The notes below the pieces were generated by a model. That model saw nothing but the letters and a program-made list of their open reading frames with translations. It ran no database searches and was not told the origin of the DNA. A DNA stretch of 64,000 nt from positions 1 through 64,000 of the forward strand of contig DHNY01000002.1 of NCBI GenBank assembly GCA_002409625.1. The letters are read 5' to 3'. The translations under genes were made by a program, and so were the position numbers. Origin of the DNA: Anaerolineaceae bacterium UBA5404 (lineage in GTDB: Bacteria; Chloroflexota; Anaerolineae; Anaerolineales; Anaerolineaceae). Below are positions 35,715-44,477 of this stretch, in pieces (positions within the stretch are counted from its first letter, which is position 1; every line of letters starts with the position of its first letter).

Positions 35715-36037
35715 GGTTAAAGTATATATCTTTTAAACCTTTTAATTAGTTTTATTAGTAGGCTCTGGGGAAAGTGTGGATAAAACCAAGCAAGGTCCTA
35801 AAAGGACTGTTTTCTCCTCGTTGAATAGAGATATTGAGACACTAAAACTCATGAACAGGGCTTTTGTATAAAAACCCGACTTATACACAAATCCACAACT
35901 GCTAAAAAAAGAAATACAAAGCGCTCATTATTATCCACATTTTATACTTTAATAATCCACAGTCATTTTCCACAATTCTAGCCTGTAATAAACAAAAACT
36001 GTGGAGTTATCCACAGTTTTACTCAAGTTATCCACGG
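35715..36037. other. Predicted chromosomal replication origin (oriC)
   Basis: This non-coding stretch between the M14-like gene and a nucleotidyltransferase gene holds four perfect DnaA boxes (TTATCCACA or TTATACACA): 35775 (minus), 35881, 35931 and 36007. Near matches lie at 35863 (minus), 35953, 35966 and 36028. An AT-rich segment (35718-35755) lies on the left. Reading leftwards from the box at 35775 one meets a GC-rich spacer, then CTACTA (35756-35761), then AT-rich DNA: the box/GC-cluster/DnaA-trio/DUE order of the Bacillus basal origin. The box at 36007 lies in an 11-bp inverted repeat (35995-36020). dnaA and dnaN are not adjacent. Confidence 0.82.
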
Positions 36038-36047
36038 TTTAAGGGCT

Positions 36048-37085
36048 TTAAAGTCCGTATTCCCGTTTGTAGTCTTCCAAAGTTTGCTGAACTTTTTCGA
36101 TAAAACGACCCAATTCCCTGGTTTTCGACTCTTTTTGATCAGGGCTAAAGCCAATTTCATCAGCGAAGTTGAGCCAGTCTTCGCTCGCGGAGGTTTTACC
36201 TTCAGCTTCCAAGTCCTCATTAGCTTCTTCGCGAAGGCAATGCTCAATTTGTCGCCAGTTTTCAAGCATGGGCCAAAGCACAGCATGTAATTGCCCCGCT
36301 TCAACCATCGCATCGCAGCTATCCAAAAAATAGGCTTTACGCGCTTTGTGTAAATTGGGCGGACAATCAGGGCTTTGAGCGCACTCCACCAAGCGGTTTT
36401 CCCAAACCGGTCGCCATTTGGCATAAAAAGCTTCGGACATGTACTCATTGCCCAATAAATGGGCTAAATCACCAACCAAACTAAGCTGATCCACCGCTTC
36501 GGCGCGGGCAGGAAAGTCCAGCATAAAGCGCCGTTGGGTCAAACCCGGACCGCTGAGTGCCGCAACCGCATTGGCAGCATTTCCCACCGACATAAAAAAG
36601 ACACCCAGCCACTCACTAAAAGGTGTTTCGTCATCATCGTCCAATTCGAACCAATAGCGACGCGCGACATCAGAAAATTTGCTGGCGCGGGCAAAGGTGT
36701 TTTCAGGGCTATCAAATTGCGAGTCAACGCCAGCTTGGATGAATTCCAGCCAATGATCGGTATCGTGGATGATGCCATCGTGGTTTCTTAGGGCATAACC
36801 CAGCCAGGCATCCTGACGCATGCGACGATGAAAGGTGTAAAGTGACTGATGATGGTGAACAATATCGAAAGAAATGTTGCTTTTTACGCGGCGAATTTCG
36901 CGGGCAACAGGCGGTTCTTCTTTATGCACGATAACCAGATCGATATCTGTGCTGCCACCAATAAAAGCCTGCTCACCCAGTACAGAGCCGGTAAGATAAG
37001 CGGCAACAATATCATTTTCCTGGCGCAAAAGACGTCTTAGATAATCTTTGGCAATGTCGATAAGTAAATCTTGGGTAATCAGCAT
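36048..37085 (-). CDS. Nucleotidyltransferase-domain protein
   Basis: A 345-residue protein. The N-terminal half has a minimal nucleotidyltransferase core: YLTGSVLGEQAFIGGSTDIDLVIV, with GS and the metal pair DID, then FDIVHHH for the third acidic position. The remaining 200 residues are helical, with many tryptophans and acidic patches, and I do not recognise them. The start is the ATG behind GGAAAAAAG; an upstream in-frame ATG would add 19 residues. TATAGT upstream on the same strand is a possible -10 box. It lies beside the predicted origin, but I see no link to replication. The substrate is unknown. Confidence 0.65.
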   Translation of the reverse strand: MLITQDLLIDIAKDYLRRLLRQENDIVAAYLTGSVLGEQAFIGGSTDIDLVIVHKEEPPVAREIRRVKSNISFDIVHHHQSLYTFHRRMRQDAWLGYALRNHDGIIHDTDHWLEFIQAGVDSQFDSPENTFARASKFSDVARRYWFELDDDDETPFSEWLGVFFMSVGNAANAVAALSGPGLTQRRFMLDFPARAEAVDQLSLVGDLAHLLGNEYMSEAFYAKWRPVWENRLVECAQSPDCPPNLHKARKAYFLDSCDAMVEAGQLHAVLWPMLENWRQIEHCLREEANEDLEAEGKTSASEDWLNFADEIGFSPDQKESKTRELGRFIEKVQQTLEDYKREYGL

Positions 37086-37180
37086 CTTTTTTCCATGTTT
37101 TCTGGGCGTTTTCTGGCTTAAACTATACCACAAAGACCACATGGCATGCGTAAATTAATGCCATCGGCCAGGATTGGGGC

Positions 37181-37966
37181 TTAGCTGAGCGCGCTATGCA
37201 GTTTTTGACTTAGCGCGACAAAGTCGGCGCTGTAACGGATGCTGTTTTCCCTTGGTCTGCTTAATGGAATCTCCAGATCCAATTTAAGCTTTGCGGGACG
37301 TTTGCTGAACACCAACACCCGATCTGATAAAAAGACCGCTTCATCCACGGCATGCGTAACCATGAGCACGGTTTTTTGCTTTTCTTGCCATACGCGCAGG
37401 AGTTCTTCGCCCATGCGCTCGCGATTGAGCGCGTCCAATTGCGCAAAGGGTTCATCCAGTAGTAAGAGGTCTGGGTCTTGTGCCAGGGCACGGGCGATTG
37501 CCACACGTTGTGCCATGCCCCCGGAGAGCTCATGGGGGTAGCTTTTTTCAAACCCTTGCAAGCCCATCAGGGCAATTAAATCTTGAACTTTTGGCTCAAT
37601 TTGATCTTTGGGACAGTTAGCGATTTCTAGTGGCAGGCTGATATTTTGCCAAAGTGTGCGCCAGGGCATGAGGTTAGGTTTTTGAAAGACCATGCCAACC
37701 TGAGGGTTTTGCTTTAGCTCTTTGTTTGACTGGCTAACAGGCTGACCAGAAAGGATTATTTCACCTTTGCTTAGCGGAACCAAGCCATTAATCGCCCTCA
37801 AAAGGGTGCTTTTGCCACCGCCACTGGGACCAATGAGGCAAACGAAGCTGTTTTTAGCAATTTCAAAACTGAGTCCATCCAAAACCTGGAGGGATCCATC
37901 GCTTTCCAGGAACTCAACGCTAAGGTTTCGTAATGCCAGCGCAGGGCTAACGGTCGAAAGCGTCAC
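37181..37966 (-). CDS. ABC transporter ATP-binding protein, NitT/TauT type
   Basis: A 261-residue ATPase energising uptake with the two genes before it. Walker A is GPSGGGKST, the signature is LSGGMAQRVAIARAL and Walker B is LLLLDEPFAQLD; the Q loop reads MVFQKPNLMPWRT, as in SsuB/TauB/ThiZ proteins. I place the start at a GTG preceded by AAGGAG at ideal distance. A longer form starting at an ATG 6 codons upstream would place that AAGGAG inside the gene. The chosen start overlaps the binding-protein gene by 20 nt, consistent with coupling. Confidence 0.88.
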   Translation of the reverse strand: MTLSTVSPALALRNLSVEFLESDGSLQVLDGLSFEIAKNSFVCLIGPSGGGKSTLLRAINGLVPLSKGEIILSGQPVSQSNKELKQNPQVGMVFQKPNLMPWRTLWQNISLPLEIANCPKDQIEPKVQDLIALMGLQGFEKSYPHELSGGMAQRVAIARALAQDPDLLLLDEPFAQLDALNRERMGEELLRVWQEKQKTVLMVTHAVDEAVFLSDRVLVFSKRPAKLKLDLEIPLSRPRENSIRYSADFVALSQKLHSALS

Positions 37967-38933
37967 TAAAAGCTCCTTCAACATCCTGCTTTTCTTGAAG
38001 CAATCCCAGCTCTAATAATAAAGACTGCATATTTTCCCATTTTTGCAATTGATCGGCGTGGTTCAAGGGTTCCAGTTGCCAGATTCCAATCGAAGCCAAC
38101 ATCACCTGGCGTTGAATCTCCAGGTCTTCCTCTGAAAGAGTGCTGAGGTTTTCAACATGCTTTTTACAAATCTCAAAGCTTTCTTCTGGGTTTTCAGCCG
38201 TGTAGCGGATGCTCTTGATTACCGCCTGGCTCATCGCTTTGACAAGCTCAGATTCCTTGGCAATGCTATTTTCGTTCGTCACCAGGCAGTTGCCTACCAA
38301 ATCCACCGAATCGGCAACTTTTATAACATCCACCTCATAGCCGCGCGCCTCAAGCTGAATGGGCTCGTTGGCAATATAAACAACCACTGCGTCCACTTGT
38401 CCGGTAACCAGGCTCTCAACCTGGGTAAAACCGATTGAATTGAGGGAATAATCGCTATCGCTTAAGTTTGCTGAACGCGCCAAAGCCTCAAAGCCGATAT
38501 AACTGGCGCCGAAAAGTCCAGGTAAACCAATGGATTTGCCTTTAAGGTCGGCAGCTGTTTTGATATTAGCCTCTTTAAATGCCGTTACGCCAACTGGATA
38601 GTCCGCGTACCAGTTTGCCACAGAAACCACTGGCAATCCTTGACCTCGTGCCATCAAAATCTGCTCGCCGGAGGCAATCATAAATTGCTCTTTGCCGGCA
38701 CCAACCAGGGCAATCATGTCTGCCTCATTGCCGTAAACCAACTTAACGTCCAAACCAACTTCGGCAAAAAAGCCTTTTTCAATGCCTACAAAGTAGGGTG
38801 CAAATTGCACGTTGGGGATGTAAGTCAAATTCAAAGTAATCGGTTTTAGATCTTGGCTTGGCTGGTCGGGTTTACAAGCAGCCAATAGTAAGACAAGAAT
38901 GAGAAAAATGATCAAACAGTGGTTTTTTTTCAT
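37947..38933 (-). CDS. ABC transporter substrate-binding lipoprotein, NMT1/THI5-like
   Basis: A 328-residue lipoprotein (lipobox LLAAC, C20) of the NMT1/THI5-like periplasmic-binding fold. LTYIPNVQFAPYFVGIEKGFFAEVGLDVKL and the following MIASGEQILMARGQGLPVVSV resemble both pyrimidine-binding ThiY proteins and the riboflavin-binding RibY described in Chloroflexus. The substrate is therefore probably a thiamine-pyrimidine or a flavin. Gene order is permease, binding protein, ATPase, with overlaps at both joints. Only 79 bp separate the permease from the divergent nadK, leaving no room for a TPP or FMN riboswitch to confirm the substrate. Confidence 0.85.
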   Translation of the reverse strand: MKKNHCLIIFLILVLLLAACKPDQPSQDLKPITLNLTYIPNVQFAPYFVGIEKGFFAEVGLDVKLVYGNEADMIALVGAGKEQFMIASGEQILMARGQGLPVVSVANWYADYPVGVTAFKEANIKTAADLKGKSIGLPGLFGASYIGFEALARSANLSDSDYSLNSIGFTQVESLVTGQVDAVVVYIANEPIQLEARGYEVDVIKVADSVDLVGNCLVTNENSIAKESELVKAMSQAVIKSIRYTAENPEESFEICKKHVENLSTLSEEDLEIQRQVMLASIGIWQLEPLNHADQLQKWENMQSLLLELGLLQEKQDVEGAFSDAFDR

Positions 38934-39748
38934 AAACTATCCTTTCGCCAGGTTTGCCAGGCAAGCGCCCGACGTTCCAGGAGCAAAACGCCATAATAAA
39001 GTACTGAAGCCATAAAGATTAAACTCAACACAGCCACAAAAACCAATGCTGTATCAAATTGACCTCGTCCAACGTTAATTAAGAAGCCCAAACCGCGGTC
39101 AGAACTCACCAATTCACCCACAATCGCGCCGATGACTGAAAGCGTGGTTCCCACACGTAAGCCGCCCAGTAAAACCGGCAAAGCGGCAGGGAACTCGAGC
39201 AGGCTTAGTCTTTGCCAGGGGCTCGCATTCAAGGAGCGCATCAGTTCGTGTAGCTCGCGTGGCGTTTCACGCAGACCGACCAAAACATTGACCAAAACCG
39301 GAAAGAAGACGGTAAGCGCACAGATGAGCACTTTTGAGCCTAAACCAGCGCCGAACCAAATAATCAAAAGCGGTGCAACGGCTACCATGGGTAAAGAGCT
39401 GCTGCCAACTAAAAAAGGCGCCATCAAACGTTCAAGGGCAGGCACTTTGGATAAGCCATAGCCAATCAGCATTGCTGAAAGACTGCCAATCAACAAACCT
39501 AAGAAAATTTCAAGTAATGTCCACGAAAGATGATGCCACCAGGTGCCATCCAAAAGGATAATCATAAATTTATCCCATACCATCTTTGGGCTGGGCAAAA
39601 TAAAAGCCGGCAACTTGAGTAAGGCAAACAGCAGCTGCCATACGGCGAGCAGAATTAAAAGGCTGCCCAAGGCGTAGAGCCCGCGAAGCAATTGGCTTTT
39701 CCGGAAGCTCGGTTTTGGTTTGTTATCTTTGCCGGCTTGGTTGGTCAT
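38930..39748 (-). CDS. ABC transporter permease, NitT/TauT type
   Basis: A 272-residue inner-membrane permease with six predicted helices. The EAA-type loop (ELHELMRSLNASPWQRLSLLEFPAALPVLLGGLRVG) contacts the ATPase. The N-terminal 20 residues are hydrophilic and basic. It is the first gene of the uptake operon and overlaps the binding-protein gene by 4 nt (ATGA). It runs divergent from nadK. Confidence 0.9.
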   Translation of the reverse strand: MTNQAGKDNKPKPSFRKSQLLRGLYALGSLLILLAVWQLLFALLKLPAFILPSPKMVWDKFMIILLDGTWWHHLSWTLLEIFLGLLIGSLSAMLIGYGLSKVPALERLMAPFLVGSSSLPMVAVAPLLIIWFGAGLGSKVLICALTVFFPVLVNVLVGLRETPRELHELMRSLNASPWQRLSLLEFPAALPVLLGGLRVGTTLSVIGAIVGELVSSDRGLGFLINVGRGQFDTALVFVAVLSLIFMASVLYYGVLLLERRALAWQTWRKDSL

Positions 39749-39791
39749 GATGGTGTCTCAGTCAATATCAAGCAAATGATACCCCTTTTTC

Positions 39792-39821
39792 TTGTTCTAG
39801 GCGAATGTTTAGGGCTATAAT
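39792..39821 (+). promoter_or_regulatory. Promoter of nadK, probably leaderless
   Basis: TATAAT at 39816-39821 ends 6 nt before the ATG; TTGTTC lies 18 bp upstream. No ribosome-binding site fits between them. Confidence 0.6.
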
Positions 39822-39827
39822 AAACCT

Positions 39828-40706
39828 ATGTCCGATGAAGCCTTCATTCCAAAGAACATTTTACTCATGCCAAACGCAGGCGTTCCCAAAGCGATGGCGA
39901 TTGCTAAAGAGATACACCAACATTTTAGCAAAATAAAAGTGCACAGTGATATATTTGCCTACGATTTTGACAGAAAAAGCGAACAACCCGTGCTTGTAAA
40001 CAGCGATTTAGTGATTGTCATCGGTGGTGATGGCACGCTTTTACGCGCGGGACACCTTTGCGCGGTGAACGAAGTGCCCCTTTTGGGCATCCAGGCGGGC
40101 ACGCTCGGTTTTTTGGTGGAAATCAAGGATAATGAGTGGCCTGAGCGCATGGAACGTTTGATGAGAGGCGAATTCCGTATCGAAAGGCGTATGATGCTCA
40201 ACGCTGAGCTGATACGTGGCGATATTGTGAACGGTCGATGGGACGTGATCAACGAAATTGTCATCAGTCGCGGCAGTGATGTGCGACCGATTGAAGTGCG
40301 TGTTGACCTCAGCGAAGGCTTTTTGGCGTCTTACAAGGCGGATGGCTTGATTGTGAGCACGGCAACTGGCTCAACTGCTTACGCTTTTTCTGCCGGCGGT
40401 CCCATTTTGCCGCCAGAGCTGCGCAATATGCTCATTATGCCGGTTTCACCGCACCTCTCTTTGGATAGAGGCGTTGTGTTGGCTGAAGGCGCTAAGGTTA
40501 GCCTGAGGAAACAAAGTGATAACGATGCCATTTTGAGTGTGGACGGCATGAAACCAATCTACTTGAGCAATACCGACCGGGTTGTGGTGAGTGGAAATAA
40601 AAATTCGCTCAAAATGGTGCGCTTTGGCGAACCGAACTATTTCTACCGTGACCTCGCCGCGGTGATGCGCTTAAACCCAATCTTAAGAATAAATAATATT
40701 GATTAA
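39828..40706 (+). CDS. nadK: NAD kinase
   Basis: A 292-residue cytosolic enzyme that phosphorylates NAD to NADP. The NAD-binding GGDGT motif (VIGGDGTLLRA), the NEIV segment and STATGSTAYAFSAGGPI, which lines the substrate pocket, are all present. Length fits bacterial NadK. A TATAAT box ends 6 nt before the start. It begins a likely operon with a zinc-ribbon membrane protein and recN; the same nadK-recN proximity occurs in many bacteria. Confidence 0.94.
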   Translation: MSDEAFIPKNILLMPNAGVPKAMAIAKEIHQHFSKIKVHSDIFAYDFDRKSEQPVLVNSDLVIVIGGDGTLLRAGHLCAVNEVPLLGIQAGTLGFLVEIKDNEWPERMERLMRGEFRIERRMMLNAELIRGDIVNGRWDVINEIVISRGSDVRPIEVRVDLSEGFLASYKADGLIVSTATGSTAYAFSAGGPILPPELRNMLIMPVSPHLSLDRGVVLAEGAKVSLRKQSDNDAILSVDGMKPIYLSNTDRVVVSGNKNSLKMVRFGEPNYFYRDLAAVMRLNPILRINNID

Positions 40707-40707
40707 T

Positions 40708-41304
40708 ATGTCAGACGAAAAAACTGAAATTCCAAATGATTTTAATGAACTGATGCGTGATACCAGTGATGAGCCCCACCTTGAGGTTTCCGAAACAGCC
40801 GCACATCAGGATTGGCAAGACGAAGACCCCGTTTTGCGTTGTAATCGATGTGGCAAACCCATAGACGCGCAACACGCCATTCTGACCCCAATCGGCTATC
40901 GCTGTAAAGAGTGTGTGCGCGGACAGCAAAAGGTTTTTGACACATCCAAAGCGCTTGACCCGGTGATTGCCTTTTTCATAGCAGCTTTGGTTGCTTTTGC
41001 CGGCAGTTGGTTGGTTGCGCCACTCGGATTCATCATCATATTAGTAGCTTCCGGTTTAGGTTTGCTTATCTATAACCTCACCCGCTTGGCACTCAAACGG
41101 CGACGCGGCACAAAAATTGATTTGGCGATCCTGTTTGGCGCATTGATTGGTGCCAGCCCCTTGTTGGTGCACTTGGTACTCCAAATGGTGAGTGCCAAAA
41201 GCATAAATGTGGGCGGTGGCGTGGGAAAGTTGATTTGGTATATCGTTTATGTCGCACTGGTTGCAGCCAGTGCCTATGCCCAATCACGAGGAGCACGCAA
41301 GTAA
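40708..41304 (+). CDS. Zinc-ribbon membrane protein of unknown function
   Basis: A 198-residue protein. An acidic N-terminal tail precedes a four-cysteine zinc ribbon (about 49-76, LRCNRCGKP...YRCKECVRG). Four hydrophobic segments follow (about 88-190), with a basic loop KRRRGTK. The start is taken at the ATG 2 nt behind the nadK stop; a TTG three codons earlier would overlap nadK. No clear ribosome-binding site is present, so translation probably re-initiates. It lies between nadK and recN. I do not recognise a functional family. Confidence 0.7.
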   Translation: MSDEKTEIPNDFNELMRDTSDEPHLEVSETAAHQDWQDEDPVLRCNRCGKPIDAQHAILTPIGYRCKECVRGQQKVFDTSKALDPVIAFFIAALVAFAGSWLVAPLGFIIILVASGLGLLIYNLTRLALKRRRGTKIDLAILFGALIGASPLLVHLVLQMVSAKSINVGGGVGKLIWYIVYVALVAASAYAQSRGARK

Positions 41305-41307
41305 ATC

Positions 41308-43041
41308 ATGCTCAAAGAGCTTCACATCCAAAACTTTGCCATCATCGAAGAACTCACCCTGACATTTGGTCCGGGTTTAACGGTTTTTACTGGAGAAACA
41401 GGCGCGGGTAAGTCTATTATCCTTGATTCGCTTAGCGCGATTTTGGGTGAACGCGTAGATACAAGCGTTATTCGGCAAGGTGAAAAGCGTGCCCTTATTG
41501 AAGGTCTGTTTGAAATGGATGAGCGCACTAAACCCGCCCTGAAAGCCATACTTGAGCCTGAAGGACTTTGGGAGGATGAGGCTTTTTTGAGCCTGGGAAG
41601 AGAAATTCGCGCTGAAGGACGCACCATTGCGCGCGTGAACGGACGTGTGGTAAGCCTGGCTTTGCAATCTGAGCTCGGCGCTCTTTTGGTAGATCTGCAT
41701 GGGCAATCGGAGCATCTCAGCCTGCTTAAAGTGCGCAACCACAGGCTTTTGCTGGACAGATATGCCCACAACAGTACTTTGATTGAGGACTATCAGCAAG
41801 ACTATAAAGCCTGGCAAGCTCAAAGAGCCAAACTGAAAGAGCTTGTTTCCATTGAAACCGCTGCCACCGAACGCATTGATATGTTGCGTTACCAAATTCA
41901 GGAGATTGAGGCAGCCAAACCCCAGGAAGACGAAGATGAAAACCTGCGGTCAGAACGTACTCGCCTGGTAAACGCTGAAGCTTTGAGTGCCTTGAGCCAG
42001 CAAGCCCTCATGGCTATTGACGAAGGCTCACCAGATAGCAGTGCGGCTACCGATTTGGTGGGTCAAGCTGCCCATTTCTTGCATGATCTGGCAAGGATTG
42101 ATAGTGAAACCCAGCCTCTTGCCCAACGCGCTGAAGAAGCATTGAGCAGTTTGGCAGAAATCGCCTATGAGCTGCGGGATTATCTGGAAGCCATCGAGTT
42201 CAACCCCGGTCGCTTGGATCAAGTGGAAGAGCGCCTGAACACCTTGCAGCTTTTGAAGAAGAAATACGGCGGATCCATTGCTGGCATATTGAATCATCTC
42301 GAGAAAAGCAAGCTTGAGCTTGAAAACATCGACACGATTGATGAGCAGATTGAGCAAGTGAAGCAAAATATTGAAGCACTTAAGAAAAGTCTTGCTGAAA
42401 AAGCGGTCAGAATTAGCGAAACAAGAAAAGCAAGTGCCGAAACGATGCAAAAAGCCATTAGCCAGGAACTAGGCTCTTTGCAAATGCAAAAAGCCAGTTT
42501 TAGGGTTGAAATTGCTCATTCAGTCCATGAAGAGGGTTTACCCATTGCTGGGCAGAACCTGGTTTTTGACGCCTTTGGCATTGACCAAATTGAATTTCTT
42601 ATTGAAACGAACCTTGGCGAGGGCTTTAAACCCTTGGCAAAAATCGCCTCAGGTGGTGAAACATCGCGCCTGATGCTTGCGCTTAAGCATGTTTTGGCTG
42701 AGGTTGATCAGATGCCCACTCTGGTCTTTGATGAAATTGACAGTGGCATTGGTGGCAGAGTTGGCATGACTGTGGGCAAAATGCTCTGGCAATTGGGCAG
42801 GGAGCACCAGGTGCTTTGTGTGACCCACTTGCCTCAACTGGCAGCGTTTGGGGATAAACACTATAAAGCAAGCAAGCACGAAAGCGCGGGACGCACCCAC
42901 ACCGAAGTGCGCAACCTTAGCACCCAGGAGCGTGAAATTGAGCTGGCAAGCATGTTAGGTGGCGAATCGGCAAGTATTTTACAATCTGCAAAGGAGATAC
43001 TTGCTTCAGTTTCATCATTTACAGGTACAATTCATAAGTAG
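41308..43041 (+). CDS. recN: DNA repair protein RecN
   Basis: A 577-residue SMC-like ATPase acting early in double-strand-break repair. The N-terminal half-domain holds Walker A (TGETGAGKSIILDSL). Long coiled-coil arms (about 150-380) follow. The C-terminal half-domain carries the signature IASGGETSRLMLALK and Walker B PTLVFDEIDSGIGG, then VTHLPQLAA. All motifs are intact and length is normal. It lies 3 nt behind the zinc-ribbon gene, with GAGGAG inside that gene's end. Confidence 0.95.
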   Translation: MLKELHIQNFAIIEELTLTFGPGLTVFTGETGAGKSIILDSLSAILGERVDTSVIRQGEKRALIEGLFEMDERTKPALKAILEPEGLWEDEAFLSLGREIRAEGRTIARVNGRVVSLALQSELGALLVDLHGQSEHLSLLKVRNHRLLLDRYAHNSTLIEDYQQDYKAWQAQRAKLKELVSIETAATERIDMLRYQIQEIEAAKPQEDEDENLRSERTRLVNAEALSALSQQALMAIDEGSPDSSAATDLVGQAAHFLHDLARIDSETQPLAQRAEEALSSLAEIAYELRDYLEAIEFNPGRLDQVEERLNTLQLLKKKYGGSIAGILNHLEKSKLELENIDTIDEQIEQVKQNIEALKKSLAEKAVRISETRKASAETMQKAISQELGSLQMQKASFRVEIAHSVHEEGLPIAGQNLVFDAFGIDQIEFLIETNLGEGFKPLAKIASGGETSRLMLALKHVLAEVDQMPTLVFDEIDSGIGGRVGMTVGKMLWQLGREHQVLCVTHLPQLAAFGDKHYKASKHESAGRTHTEVRNLSTQEREIELASMLGGESASILQSAKEILASVSSFTGTIHK

Positions 43042-43156
43042 ATAGCTTTCCATTTTTCGGGCGGTAGGTTTGCCCGTTGATCATTGCAAATTCAACAGCG
43101 TGCCAGATTGACCCAAAAAGCTTTAACGGCATGCCCGTTTAAGAAAGGAAGCCATT

Positions 43157-44416
43157 ATGCCCAGTCGTGACGAAATCCTTGCAGTCATCTTAGGAGGTGG
43201 ACGAGGTACCCGTTTGTACCCACTTACTGCCGAACGTGCCAAACCCGCTGTGCCTATCGCTGGTAAATACCGCCTCATTGATATTCCCATCAGCAACTGT
43301 ATAAACTCTAAAATCTATCGCATTTCAGTTCTAACCCAATTCCTGAGCGTTTCGCTGCATCGCCATATTACCCGCACCTATGTGTTTGACTCTTTCCACC
43401 ATGGATGGGTTCAGATTTGGGCGGCGGAACAATCCTTGGATACTACTGACTGGTATCAGGGTACTGCCGACGCGGTACGCAAACAAATTCAGGAAATTCA
43501 AAGTTCCCGTGCCAAATACGTGCTCATCCTGGCTGGCGATCACCTTTACCGCATGGACTATGGCAAAATGGCAGAATATCACTGGGAGCAAGACGCCGAT
43601 GTGACTGTCGCCGTTCAGCCAGTGCTCAAAAATGATGCCTCACGCTTTGGCATTCTCAAACAAGACCCCAGCGGTGAGATTAAACGTTTCGCAGAAAAGC
43701 CAAAAGACCCTGAATTGCTCGCGGATTTGGTGAGCCTGGATGATCCAGAAATGCCTTATCTGGGATCCATGGGCATTTATCTCTTTAATGCTGATGTTTT
43801 GGTGGATGTGCTGCGCAAAACCATTGACGGCAAACAGTTTGATGACTTCGGCAAAGATATCATCCCCCACCTCATTGCAGCCGATTCACGGGTTTATGGT
43901 TATCAGTATGACGGTTATTGGCGCGATATCGGTACGATCCGTACCTTTTACGAAACCAATCTGGAGCTTACGGAGTACGAACCTGAAATTGACTTTTATG
44001 ACCCCGAGAAGCCTGTTTACACGCACCCTCGCTATTTGCCGGGAACGCGTGCCATCGGCTGTAAGCTAAGTCGCGTGCTTTTGGCTGAGGGTTGCACCAT
44101 TATTGATGCAGAGCTTGACCATTGTGTGATTGGTTTGCGCCAACAAATCGGAGAAGGCACGGTGATTAAAGACACCATCATGATGGGTGCAGACTGGTAT
44201 GGTGTGCAGAGGAATGGCGCGCCACTTGGTATTGGCAAAAACTGCAACATCCAAGGCGCGATTATCGATAAAAACGCCGCGATTGGCGATAATGTGGTCA
44301 TTAAGCCTTTCCCTGAGGATATTGATGTTGATCATTCGATGTACATTGTGCGCGATGGTGTTGTGGTCATTCCCAAAAACACAACCATCCCTGCCGGAAC
44401 GGTGATACAACCTTAA
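43157..44416 (+). CDS. glgC: Glucose-1-phosphate adenylyltransferase
   Basis: A 419-residue ADP-glucose pyrophosphorylase, the committed step of glycogen synthesis. LGGGRGTRLYPLTAERAKPAVPIAGKYRLIDIPISNC is the catalytic N-terminal loop. LAGDHLYRMDY gives the metal aspartate and FAEKPKDP the glucose-phosphate lysine. A left-handed beta-helix (about 300-419) follows. AAAGGAAG precedes the ATG. The pgm gene at the window's end would supply its substrate, glucose 1-phosphate. It ends in a bidirectional terminator. Confidence 0.95.
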   Translation: MPSRDEILAVILGGGRGTRLYPLTAERAKPAVPIAGKYRLIDIPISNCINSKIYRISVLTQFLSVSLHRHITRTYVFDSFHHGWVQIWAAEQSLDTTDWYQGTADAVRKQIQEIQSSRAKYVLILAGDHLYRMDYGKMAEYHWEQDADVTVAVQPVLKNDASRFGILKQDPSGEIKRFAEKPKDPELLADLVSLDDPEMPYLGSMGIYLFNADVLVDVLRKTIDGKQFDDFGKDIIPHLIAADSRVYGYQYDGYWRDIGTIRTFYETNLELTEYEPEIDFYDPEKPVYTHPRYLPGTRAIGCKLSRVLLAEGCTIIDAELDHCVIGLRQQIGEGTVIKDTIMMGADWYGVQRNGAPLGIGKNCNIQGAIIDKNAAIGDNVVIKPFPEDIDVDHSMYIVRDGVVVIPKNTTIPAGTVIQP

Positions 44417-44448
44417 GGTCGAACACAAACAGAAACTTAGAATTGATG

Positions 44449-44473
44449 TAAAGCTCCATTTTTTGGAGCTTTA
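44449..44473. terminator. Bidirectional terminator between glgC and the TrmH-family gene
   Basis: A 10-bp stem (TAAAGCTCCA / TGGAGCTTTA) with a T-rich 5-nt loop, between convergent genes. Confidence 0.75.
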
Positions 44474-44477
44474 TTCA

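Noticed and set aside
35775..36036. The DnaA-box cluster as a plasmid origin or a DnaA-titration site
   Set aside because: There is no plasmid rep gene nearby, the surroundings are chromosomal housekeeping genes, and two parS-like sites plus gene orientation support a chromosomal origin. A titration site is not fully excluded.
39749..39827. A TPP or FMN riboswitch ahead of the ABC uptake operon
   Set aside because: Only 79 bp lie between the divergent starts, too short for either aptamer, and no conserved core sequence is seen.
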